Shown: positions 1 to 5,811 of the stretch, piece by piece | How the letters are laid out: each line of letters starts with the position of its first letter | Numbering within the stretch: the first letter of the stretch is position 1 | Source of the DNA: Chloroflexota bacterium | Lineage (GTDB): Bacteria; Chloroflexota; Anaerolineae; Anaerolineales; VGOW01 | DNA length: 7,853 bases | Direction of reading: 5' to 3' | NCBI GenBank assembly: GCA_016215145.1 | Contig: JACRLA010000231.1 | Coordinates: 1-7,853 of the forward strand | Translations under genes and position numbers: made by a program | The notes under the pieces: generated by a model | Told to the model about the DNA's origin: nothing | Seen by the model: only the letters and a program-made list of their open reading frames with translations | Database searches by the model: none

Positions 1-1
1 C

Positions 2-781
2 GACGAAATACGAAAACGTTTGCCGTTGATGAAACTTGATGACGTGATCGGCGGAACGTTTTACGCGCAGGATGGATTGTGTGACCCTAACGGAGTAGTG
101 ATGGGTTACATCAATGCCGCGCGACGACTCGGCGCGAAAGCACTTGAAGACTCAGAAGTGATCGCGGTTGAGAAATTGGGTGACAAAGGTTTCAAAGTTC
201 ACACTGCAAACGGCGACATCACCTGCGATCTTCTGGTGAACGCGGCAGGTCCCTGGAGTGCGCCGTTGAGTCGGATGTTGAACATTGATCTGCCTGTGAC
301 CGCGCTTCGTCGCCAAATGCTCACCACGACTCCGTTACCCGAAGTGCCACCAGATTTTCCTTTTGTAATTGACTTCGCCCAAAGTTTATATTTCCATCGT
401 GAAGGCGACGGCTTGCTCACCGGCATGTCGAACCCAAATGAGATCGCAGGATTCGATCAAAGCGTGGATGAAGCGTTTGAGTTAATCAATCTTGATGCGG
501 CGTCGAAGCGAATGCCATTGTTAGAGAAAGCCGGTCTCGCCTCACACTGGGCGGGTCTCTACGAAGTGACTCCCGACGCGCATCCGATCATCGGGCGCGT
601 GGGTAAAAATTATTTTGTGGTCGCCGGTTTCAGCGGACACGGTTTCATGCACGGACCCGCCAGCGGCTTGTTGCTCAGCGAAGAAATTTTAGACGGCAAG
701 GCGCACACGCTAGATATTTCATCGTTGAGTTATGCCAGGTTTGCGGAGGGAAAGTTGATTAAGGAATATAATGTTGTGTAA
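2..781 (+). CDS. FAD-dependent oxidoreductase, DAO family (5'-truncated by window edge)
   Basis: The frame is open from base 2 with no stop upstream, so the gene starts outside the window; about 259 residues remain. What is left is the substrate/FAD-closing half of a D-amino-acid-oxidase-type flavoprotein, the superfamily of sarcosine oxidase beta subunit, DadA and glycine/proline oxidases. Visible marks are 'DGLCDPNGVVMGYINAAR', the usual helix that follows substrate-loop residues; 'DLLVNAAGPWS', the second FAD-contacting strand; and near the C terminus 'GLYEVTPDAHPIIGR' followed by 'YFVVAGFSGHGFMHGPASG', the glycine-rich FAD-binding segment conserved in the family. The N-terminal GxGxxG dinucleotide motif would lie off the window. 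The substrate cannot be told from this part; an amino acid or N-methyl amino acid is most likely. The stop overlaps the next start (TAATG), suggesting an operon with the downstream lipoprotein. Confidence 0.9.
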   Translation, partial: DEIRKRLPLMKLDDVIGGTFYAQDGLCDPNGVVMGYINAARRLGAKALEDSEVIAVEKLGDKGFKVHTANGDITCDLLVNAAGPWSAPLSRMLNIDLPVTALRRQMLTTTPLPEVPPDFPFVIDFAQSLYFHREGDGLLTGMSNPNEIAGFDQSVDEAFELINLDAASKRMPLLEKAGLASHWAGLYEVTPDAHPIIGRVGKNYFVVAGFSGHGFMHGPASGLLLSEEILDGKAHTLDISSLSYARFAEGKLIKEYNVV

Positions 782-1761
782 TGACGAAACAATGCCGACC
801 TATATCAGTTGCCCTGATCACTCTTGTCATCACCACACTCGCCTGCTCTGATTTTTTGCCGACACAAGCAACCCCCTCACCCATTGTTGCGCCGCGAGTG
901 ACGGCAGCCCCTGTGTTGCCATCACCCACAAACGCTCCAAGCGCAACCATCATTTCATCCGACACTCCCGCGCCCGCGCCGACACTCGTTCCATCTTCAA
1001 CACCCGCGCCCTCACCCACACTCGGAGTCGGCGCGACGCGCATCTCGCAAAAAGATGAGATGGTGTTGATGGTTGTGCCTGCGGGCGAATTTAAAATGGG
1101 AACGACTCCCATCGAGTCAACGATCATCAATGAGAAGCCACAGCACGTTGTTTTTGTGGATGCGTTTTGGATGGACAAGACCGAGATCACCAACGCGCGT
1201 TATGCGTTGTGCGTCAACGACGGCAAATGCGCGCCGCCGACTCTGACTCAATCGGCGAGTCGCCCGCGTTATTACGGCAATCTCGATTTCAACAACTATC
1301 CGGTGATCGGCTTGACGTGGGACGAAGCGAAAAATTATTGCGCGTGGGCAGGGCAGCGTTTACCGACTGAAGCCGAATGGGAGAAGGCAGCGCGCGGCGT
1401 GACCAACTGGACGTATCCGTGGGGAAACACTTCGCCCGATTCGACGGTGCTTAATTTTGGGCGAATGATCGGTGACACCAACGAAGTTAACAAGTATCCT
1501 AAAGGCTCAAGTCAATATGGCATTTTGGATTTGGCGGGAAATGTCTCGGAGTGGATCGCCGATTGGTATGATGAGAAGTATTACGAAGTCTCACCCGCAA
1601 AAAATCCAACCGGACCCGCAAACGGACAAACGCGAGTGGTGCGCGGCGGCGCGTGGGATTTTCCGCCGCAAGGTTTGCGTGCCGCGCAACGACAGGGCGC
1701 GAATCCGTTGACGCGAGCGTATAATGTCGGCTTCCGTTGCGTGGTGAGCGCGACACCATAA
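781..1761 (+). CDS. Probable lipoprotein with SUMF1/FGE-like (formylglycine-generating-enzyme fold) domain
   Basis: 326 residues. Residues 1-22 form a signal peptide with a hydrophobic core (SVALITLVITTLAC); Cys22 could be lipidated, although the -3 residue is Thr rather than the usual Leu. Residues 28-82 are a Pro/Ser/Thr/Ala linker. Residues 93-325 are the FGE-sulfatase domain: 'MVVPAGEFKMGT' (97-108), 'DKTEITNARY' (132-141), 'GQRLPTEAEWEKAARG' (191-206), 'YPWGN' (212-216), 'LDLAGNVSEW' (249-258), 'RVVRGGAW' (285-292) and a final 'VGFRC' (316-320). The pair of active-site cysteines that true formylglycine-generating enzymes carry between the GGAW and GFRC motifs is absent (that stretch has none), so sulfatase activation is unlikely. 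A surface binding or other SUMF1-like role is more plausible. The ATG overlaps the upstream TAA (TAATG) and has no close Shine-Dalgarno, which points to translational coupling. Confidence 0.88.
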   Translation: MTKQCRPISVALITLVITTLACSDFLPTQATPSPIVAPRVTAAPVLPSPTNAPSATIISSDTPAPAPTLVPSSTPAPSPTLGVGATRISQKDEMVLMVVPAGEFKMGTTPIESTIINEKPQHVVFVDAFWMDKTEITNARYALCVNDGKCAPPTLTQSASRPRYYGNLDFNNYPVIGLTWDEAKNYCAWAGQRLPTEAEWEKAARGVTNWTYPWGNTSPDSTVLNFGRMIGDTNEVNKYPKGSSQYGILDLAGNVSEWIADWYDEKYYEVSPAKNPTGPANGQTRVVRGGAWDFPPQGLRAAQRQGANPLTRAYNVGFRCVVSATP

Positions 1762-1793
1762 TTGATCCTTGTGATTTATGACAATACACAAAA

Positions 1794-1882
1794 TGTCATT
1801 CCGAGGAGCGTTCTCTGCGACGAGGAATCTCTAGGATGAGTTTCAGAGACTCCTCGCCGCAAAAGCGCGGCTCGGAGTGACA
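1794..1882. repeat. 89-bp imperfect palindromic repeat (REP/MITE-like)
   Basis: The outer arms 1794-1810 (TGTCATTCCGAGGAGCG) and 1866-1882 are imperfect inverted copies. The inner arms 1821-1832 (CGAGGAATCTCT) and 1845-1856 (AGAGACTCCTCG) also pair with one mismatch around a 12-nt loop. The whole fills most of the 152-bp gap between the lipoprotein gene and cinA. Having both outer and inner arms fits a dispersed non-autonomous palindromic element rather than a simple terminator, since no T-tract follows on either strand. Dispersal in the genome is inferred; only one copy is in the window. Confidence 0.7.
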
Positions 1883-1913
1883 TAACCGTGAAGAGGAGCA
1901 TCTAGTTAAATAA

Positions 1914-3056
1914 GTGAATGCAGAAATCATTGCTATTGGCACCGAGCTATTGCTCGGCGAAATTGTAGACACGAACAGCGCGCACATCGCAAAAAAGTTA
2001 CGCACGATAGGTCTCAATCTCTTCTACACCTCTTCCGTCGGCGACAACGAACAACGCATCACCGATGTGATCAAACACGGGTTGGAACGATCCGAAGTCG
2101 TCCTCACTACCGGCGGGCTGGGTCCTACGGTGGATGATATGACTCGTGAAGCGATTGCCCGCGCCACAGATCGTCAACTGTTCCTCGACGAAAAACTTTT
2201 AGGCGAGATCGAAGAGCGGTTCAGCGTCATGGGTCGCAAGATGACGGACAACAACAAACGCCAAGCCTATCGCCCCACCGACTCGATTGCTATTTCAAAT
2301 CCTGTCGGCACTGCGCCGTCGTTCATTGTGGATACGGGCAAGAGTGTGGTGATCAGTTTACCCGGCGTGCCGCGCGAGATGGATTACTTGATGGATTGCG
2401 CCGTTATTCCGTATTTGCGCGAACGATTCAATTTAAAATCTATCATCAAGAGCCGCGTCTTGCGCGTATCGGGTTTGGGCGAAAGCGTGGTAGACCAGCA
2501 CATCGGCGATTTAGAAAAGTTAAGCAACCCCACCGTTGGGCTCAATGCTCACGCCGGTTTCGTGGACGTGCGTATCACCGCCAAAGCAGAAAAAGTGGAA
2601 GAGGCAGACACAATGATCGCCGAAGTGGAGAAGGTGGCGCGAGAGAGGTTGGGCGATCACATCTTTGGGGTTGACGGCGACACCTTAGAATCGGTGGTGA
2701 TCAGTTTATTGGCAAAACGCAGCGAGACGGTTGCCGTCATCGGCAGTGGCACATCGGGTCGAATGACCGGACGATTCTCCGCCGCCGATCCCGATCATAA
2801 ACATTTTCGCGGCGGAAAAAATGTGCCGTTGGTTGAATCCGACGAGAACATGGAAACGTTGGCAAAATCCGTCGCCGAAGAATTTAATACGACGTACGGA
2901 CTCGCTTGCATAGTGACTCACACCGATATTCGCGTGGCGATGTGGCGGCAAGGCAAAGCCATCAACTGGCGGCGCACCTACACCGGACATCCCGACCTTG
3001 CGCCGGAGTGGGCAGTGAACGCCGCGCTTAACGAGTTGCGAAGAGCGTTGATGTAG
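1914..3056 (+). CDS. cinA: CinA-family protein (competence/damage-inducible protein A) with divergent C-terminal domain
   Basis: 380 residues. Residues 1-170 are the molybdopterin-binding-like (MoaB/MoCF) domain, with 'GTELLLGEIVDTN' (9-21), 'TTGGLGPTVDDMT' (65-77) and 'SLPGVPREMDYL' (148-159). In CinA this domain has been linked to ADP-ribose pyrophosphatase activity. Residues about 175-255 are the CinA KH-like linker domain ('SRVLRVSGLGES', 'NAHAGFVDVRITAK'). From about 256 the PncC (NMN deamidase) domain is expected, but the tail is short and diverged. 'GSGTSGRMTGRF' (277-288) occupies the place of the conserved ESCTGG motif, and the GGVVAYSN and TGIAGPGG-like motifs cannot be found. Typical CinA proteins are about 410-430 residues. 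The start is GTG: an in-frame TAA lies directly before it, and the protein begins as other CinAs do. The nearest purine-rich ribosome site (GAGGAG, 1893-1898) is 15 nt away, so initiation may be weak. Confidence 0.9.
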   Translation: MNAEIIAIGTELLLGEIVDTNSAHIAKKLRTIGLNLFYTSSVGDNEQRITDVIKHGLERSEVVLTTGGLGPTVDDMTREAIARATDRQLFLDEKLLGEIEERFSVMGRKMTDNNKRQAYRPTDSIAISNPVGTAPSFIVDTGKSVVISLPGVPREMDYLMDCAVIPYLRERFNLKSIIKSRVLRVSGLGESVVDQHIGDLEKLSNPTVGLNAHAGFVDVRITAKAEKVEEADTMIAEVEKVARERLGDHIFGVDGDTLESVVISLLAKRSETVAVIGSGTSGRMTGRFSAADPDHKHFRGGKNVPLVESDENMETLAKSVAEEFNTTYGLACIVTHTDIRVAMWRQGKAINWRRTYTGHPDLAPEWAVNAALNELRRALM

Positions 3057-3061
3057 TAAAC

Positions 3062-3107
3062 AAAAAAGACCTCCGAGTTCTTAAAGAACTCGGAGGTCTT
3101 CGTCTTT
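3062..3107. terminator. Rho-independent, probably bidirectional terminator between cinA and acpP
   Basis: A perfect 15-bp stem (3067-3081 pairing with 3085-3099, loop TAA) lies 5 nt after the cinA stop region and 10 nt beyond the acpP stop. Read on the minus strand the stem is followed by six T residues (complement of 3062-3067), a strong intrinsic terminator for acpP. On the plus strand it is followed by TTCGTCTTT, a weaker U-tract for cinA. The stem also belongs to the 33-bp AGAC(C/T)TC palindrome family described for hemW, so a repeat may have been put to use as a terminator. Confidence 0.85.
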
Positions 3108-3117
3108 CTCGAAGAGC

Positions 3118-3366
3118 TTACTTACTACCCTTCATCTTCGTTTCAACATACTCCACCGCCTCGCCAACGGTGGTGATCTTCTGCGCGTCTTCGTCAGAGA
3201 TCTCGCCGCCGAACTCTTCTTCAAATGCCATGATGAGTTCGACCAAGTCAAGCGAATCGGCTTCGAGGTCTTCGCGGAATTTCTTTTCGCGCAAGACATC
3301 TTCGGGCTTCACGCCCAACAAATTCACAATAATTTTTTTAACGCGTTCTTCGGTTTCTGCTGCCAT
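3118..3366 (-). CDS. acpP: Acyl carrier protein
   Basis: 82 residues, the standard ACP size. It carries the growing acyl chain of type II fatty acid synthesis on a 4'-phosphopantetheine arm in the cytoplasm. The attachment site is Ser38 in 'EADSLDLVELIMAFEEEFG' (35-53), preceded by the typical 'VKKIIVNLLGV' helix and followed by an acidic helix II and 'TTVGEAVEYV' at the end. The ATG at 3366 is chosen over an upstream in-frame extension because it has a GGAGGA ribosome site 4 nt upstream and gives the normal ACP N terminus. No fatty-acid-synthesis genes flank it here. It is divergent from fni and convergent with cinA. Confidence 0.96.
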   Translation of the reverse strand: MAAETEERVKKIIVNLLGVKPEDVLREKKFREDLEADSLDLVELIMAFEEEFGGEISDEDAQKITTVGEAVEYVETKMKGSK

Positions 3367-3370
3367 TGAG

Positions 3371-3376
3371 TCCTCC
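3371..3376 (-). promoter_or_regulatory. Shine-Dalgarno site of acpP
   Basis: GGAGGA on the minus strand, 4 nt before the ATG at 3366. It is the strongest canonical ribosome site in the left part of the window and decides the acpP start against the longer open frame that extends to 3522. Confidence 0.8.
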
Positions 3377-3395
3377 AGAAGTGATGATTTACTCC

Positions 3396-3423
3396 ATTGT
3401 ATAGTTGCGGCACAACCTGTCAA
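3396..3423 (-). promoter_or_regulatory. Sigma70-type promoter for acpP
   Basis: On the minus strand TTGACA (3423-3418) is followed after 16 bp by TACAAT (3401-3396). The -35 box is a perfect consensus match and the -10 box matches 5 of 6. The -10 box lies 29 nt upstream of the acpP ATG, leaving room for a short leader with the GGAGGA site. Its -35 box is only 11 bp from the opposing -35 box of the fni promoter. Confidence 0.7.
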
Positions 3424-3434
3424 GTGATATTTGT

Positions 3435-3463
3435 TTGACAAGCCAGTTACCCACTGGTAACAT
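3435..3463 (+). promoter_or_regulatory. Sigma70-type promoter for fni
   Basis: TTGACA (3435-3440), 17-bp spacer, TAACAT (3458-3463), ending 27 nt before the fni ATG. The -35 box is a perfect match and the -10 matches 4 of 6 (TA..AT pattern). It is back-to-back with the acpP promoter, so a factor binding between them could act on both genes. Confidence 0.65.
3446..3461. promoter_or_regulatory. Operator-like dyad inside the fni promoter
   Basis: GTTACC-CACT-GGTAAC is a perfect 6-bp inverted repeat with a 4-nt centre, located in the -35/-10 spacer and overlapping the first four bases of the -10 box. A second, offset dyad (CCAGT at 3443-3447 with ACTGG at 3453-3457) overlaps it. Position and symmetry suit a repressor site. 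No regulator is encoded nearby, and chance symmetry of this size cannot be excluded. Confidence 0.35.
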
Positions 3464-3490
3464 GCCGCACAGTTAAGAGAACACCACTCC

Positions 3491-4531
3491 ATGACAGAAG
3501 TTACGGGCATCCCCTCGCGCAAAGATGATCATATCCGCATTAATCTCGAACACGATGTCCAATTTCATGGACTGACCACCGGCTTAGAACATTACCGCTT
3601 TGCCCACACCGCTCTGCCCGAAATTAATTTATCGGATGTATCCACGCAAGTTCGCCTCTTTGATAAAACACTGCACGCGCCGATTCTGATCTCTTCGATG
3701 ACCGGCGGCACCCCCCGCGCCGCCGAGATCAATCGTCACCTGGCAACCGCCGCGCAAGCCGCCAACATCGCCATGGGGCTGGGTTCGATGCGCGCCGCCA
3801 TTCAACACCCTTCAACGGCTTCCACCTTTCAAGTGCGCGATGTCGCGCCCGATATTTTACTGTTCGCCAATTTAGGCGCGGTGCAATTTAACTACGGCTA
3901 CGACGCCGAACATTGCCGCGAAGCAATTGAGATCGCCGGAGCCGATGCATTGGTGCTGCACTTCAACGCCATCCAAGAAGCAGTGCAGCCCGAAGGCGAC
4001 ACAAACTTTACCGGACTGCTGAAAAAAGTTGAAGCAGTGTGTAAGGCATTAGAACGAGACGGCATCCCCGTGATCGCTAAAGAAGTTGGCTGGGGATTCT
4101 CCAAAGAGGACGCGCGCCGACTCGCCAGCGCAGGCATCCGCGCCATTGATGTGGCCGGCGCGGGCGGCACATCGTGGAGTCAAGTAGAAATGCATCGCGC
4201 GCCCACGCCATCGCACGCGCGAGTCGCCGCCGCCTTCATCGGTTGGGGCGTCACCACATCCGAATCGATTCTCAATGTGCGCGACGCCGCGCCGGGGTTG
4301 CCCGTCATCGCATCGGGTGGGTTGCGCGATGGACTCGACATTGCCAAGTGCATCGCCCTCGGCGCGACACTCGGCGGCATGGCGAGTCCGTTTTTAAAAG
4401 CGGCAGATAAATCGGTCGAGGCTGTCGTCGAAACAATCAACGAACTCGCCCGCGAAATACGCATCGTCATGTTCGGCGTCGGCGCGAAAGACATTGAAAC
4501 ATTTAAAAAAATTCCTTTGATCAAAAATTAA
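3491..4531 (+). CDS. fni: Type 2 isopentenyl-diphosphate delta-isomerase (FMN-dependent)
   Basis: 346 residues, the family's usual length. It interconverts isopentenyl and dimethylallyl diphosphate using reduced FMN and Mg2+ in the cytoplasm. Conserved marks in order: 'RKDDHI' (10-15, substrate binding); 'ISSMTGGT' (67-74, FMN phosphate side); 'MGLGSMR' (95-101); 'LHFNAIQEAVQPEGD' (156-170), containing His157, Asn159, Gln162 and Glu163, the expected substrate and metal ligands; 'AKEVGWGFS' (196-204); 'AGAGGTSW' (222-229); and 'ASGGLRDG'. All the family signatures looked for are present, so it should be active. Start: ATG at 3491, with a modest AAGAGA site 10 nt upstream. A trans-prenyltransferase follows 91 bp downstream on the same strand, consistent with an isoprenoid pair. 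Confidence 0.96.
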   Translation: MTEVTGIPSRKDDHIRINLEHDVQFHGLTTGLEHYRFAHTALPEINLSDVSTQVRLFDKTLHAPILISSMTGGTPRAAEINRHLATAAQAANIAMGLGSMRAAIQHPSTASTFQVRDVAPDILLFANLGAVQFNYGYDAEHCREAIEIAGADALVLHFNAIQEAVQPEGDTNFTGLLKKVEAVCKALERDGIPVIAKEVGWGFSKEDARRLASAGIRAIDVAGAGGTSWSQVEMHRAPTPSHARVAAAFIGWGVTTSESILNVRDAAPGLPVIASGGLRDGLDIAKCIALGATLGGMASPFLKAADKSVEAVVETINELAREIRIVMFGVGAKDIETFKKIPLIKN

Positions 4532-4622
4532 AAACCCAAATCTCAAACTCCAAATCATTAACTGAAATCACAGACGTTTTGCATTGTTCATTGTTCATTA
4601 TTCATTGTCTCATTATTCATTT
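4532..4622. repeat. Low-complexity spacer with TTCATT-type tandem repeats between fni and the prenyltransferase gene
   Basis: Bases 4532-4560 are an AC-rich run of CCCAAATCTCAAACTCC type. Bases 4581-4620 are approximate repeats of CATTGTTCATT/CATTATTCATT. The second block is open in the prenyltransferase frame and could extend that ORF to a TTG at 4584, but such an extension would be pure repeat. No terminator or clear promoter is seen, so the two flanking genes may still be co-transcribed. Confidence 0.6.
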
Positions 4623-5627
4623 ATGCCTCTCCTCAGTCAACTCTCCTCTGCTTTGGATACCGAACTTCGCGCCGCGCTCGACTTCAAACTTCCGCCGCCC
4701 GATGATTACGCTCGCATGTTGTATTACCATCTCGGCTGGATAGACGAAGGGCAGCCGATTCTGGTCGCGGGCAAACGCACACGCCCCACCCTCACTCTGC
4801 TGTGCGCCGCCGCGAGTGGTGGCGATTGGCGAAACGCTTTACCCTTTGCGGCGTGCGTGGAGTTAATTCACAATTTCTCTTTAGTGCATGATGACATTCA
4901 AGACGACAGCCCGTTACGTCGCGGACGATCTACGGTGTGGAAATTGTGGGGCGCGCCGCAGGCAATCAACGCCGGAGATGCGTTGTTTAATTACGCCCAT
5001 CTCGCCCTCAACCGCGCGCGGCAGCGCAATCTTGAATCATCCATCGTGCTGGACGCCTTTCAATTAATCCACGATGCTTGTTATCAACTCACACTCGGTC
5101 AGCATTACGATATGTCGTTTGAAAAACGCGGGGAGGTGACCGTAGAGGAATACTTGAAAATGATCGAAGGCAAAACGGCGTCGCTCATCGCCACATCCAC
5201 CGAACTCGGCGCACTTGCCGCCAATGCGCTCTCATCCGTACGCGCGTGTTACCGTGAATTTGGTCGGCATTTAGGTTTGGCGTTTCAAATCCGCGATGAC
5301 ATCTTGGGCATTTGGGGAGACGCAACACTCACCGGCAAATCGGCGGCGACGGATATTATCTCGCGCAAAAAATCATTGCCGGTATTGTATGGTCTGCAAC
5401 GCAGTGAAAAATTATGTTCGCTCTATCGCCCCGAAGCAAACGGCGGCGGAAGCGTAACCGATATTGTGGCGGAATTAGAAAAATGCGGCGCGCGCGCTTA
5501 CGCCGAAGAAAAAGAAAAACATCACGCCGATCTGGCGATCTCCTGTTTAGATTCTGCTAAACCAAAAGGAGAGGCGGGGGAACATCTGCACGAAATTACA
5601 AGACAATTGTTGGGAAGGACAAATTAA
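4623..5627 (+). CDS. trans-polyprenyl diphosphate synthase (FPP/GGPP synthase family)
   Basis: 334 residues from the ATG at 4623. It condenses IPP onto allylic diphosphates head-to-tail. Motifs: 'GKRTRPTL' (50-57, IPP-binding Lys/Arg); first aspartate-rich motif 'LVHDDIQDDSPLRRGRST' (87-104) with DDxxD at 90-94; 'GQHYDMSFE' (159-167); 'KTASLIATSTELGA' (184-197); second motif 'FQIRDDILGIWGD' (221-233); and 'SRKKSLPVLYG' (247-257). Phe85 at position -5 from DDxxD resembles short-chain (C15-C20) enzymes; chain length is otherwise not decided. The second motif reads DDILG rather than DDxxD, a variant also seen in homologues. The upstream TTG at 4584 was not used because residues before Met14 of that frame are translated TTCATT repeats. 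Neighbouring fni supplies the allylic primer. Confidence 0.93.
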   Translation: MPLLSQLSSALDTELRAALDFKLPPPDDYARMLYYHLGWIDEGQPILVAGKRTRPTLTLLCAAASGGDWRNALPFAACVELIHNFSLVHDDIQDDSPLRRGRSTVWKLWGAPQAINAGDALFNYAHLALNRARQRNLESSIVLDAFQLIHDACYQLTLGQHYDMSFEKRGEVTVEEYLKMIEGKTASLIATSTELGALAANALSSVRACYREFGRHLGLAFQIRDDILGIWGDATLTGKSAATDIISRKKSLPVLYGLQRSEKLCSLYRPEANGGGSVTDIVAELEKCGARAYAEEKEKHHADLAISCLDSAKPKGEAGEHLHEITRQLLGRTN

Positions 5628-5629
5628 AC

Positions 5630-5684
5630 GTAGGACAAGATTCCATCTTGTCTTACGGTAGGACAAGATGGAATCTTGTCCTAC
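5630..5684. repeat. 55-bp nested palindrome (four alternating 12-bp units) between convergent genes
   Basis: Arm 5630-5656 and arm 5658-5684 are 27-bp inverted copies with one mismatch (T5653 in arm 1) around a single base, G5657. Each arm is itself palindromic: GTAGGACAAGAT, 3 nt, ATCTTGTCCTAC. The element is therefore four alternating copies of one unit. It can fold as one long hairpin or as two short ones. It starts 3 nt after the prenyltransferase stop and its last bases (5681-5684) overlap the original hemW stop TAG. It may act as a transcription stop for both converging genes, but no T-tract follows, so this is inference. Confidence 0.8.
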
Positions 5685-5811
5685 ACAAATTTTTCAAACA
5701 CCCAATTCGCCACCAGTCGCCCGCCCTTCGTCAACCTCACGCGCTCATCATCAACCTCGACCAATTTCTTTCCCTTTAGTTCCTCTATTTCCTTCGCATA
5801 CACTTCCTCGA
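5681..5811 (-). pseudogene. hemW: Displaced, out-of-frame 3' end of hemW
   Basis: This frame encodes 'EEVYAKEIEELKGKKLVE' followed by 'RVRLTKGGRLVANWVFEKF' and a TAG at 5683-5681, a normal HemW C terminus (family ends resemble 'LTxxGxxxxNxVxxxF'). It has no start of its own and is read only if one copy of the 25-bp repeat at 5787-5836 is removed. Removing 25 bp leaves 1389 bp from the ATG at 7094 to this stop, exactly 463 codons. That arithmetic and the restored protein end show that it is the lost tail of the gene directly upstream. Confidence 0.85.

Noticed and set aside
759..1193. Minus-strand ORF of 144 codons opposite the lipoprotein gene.
   Set aside because: It is the antisense of the Ser/Thr/Pro linker, which gives an artificial Gly/Ala/Val-rich frame; the plus-strand gene has a signal peptide and clear domain motifs.
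3418..3440. TGTCAA-N11-TTGACA inverted repeat as a regulator site between acpP and fni.
   Set aside because: The symmetry is fully explained by the two opposing -35 boxes; no extra paired bases extend it convincingly.
3367..3522. Extension of the acpP frame upstream to 3522.
   Set aside because: It covers the acpP promoter and overlaps fni; the ATG at 3366 has a strong ribosome site and gives the standard 82-residue ACP.
4584..4622. Upstream TTG start that would add 13 residues to the prenyltransferase.
   Set aside because: The added residues are translated TTCATT-type tandem repeat and the ATG at 4623 gives the normal N terminus.
5630..5684. Could the repeated units be a small CRISPR array?
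   Set aside because: Units alternate in orientation with only 1-3 nt between them; there are no spacers and no cas genes.
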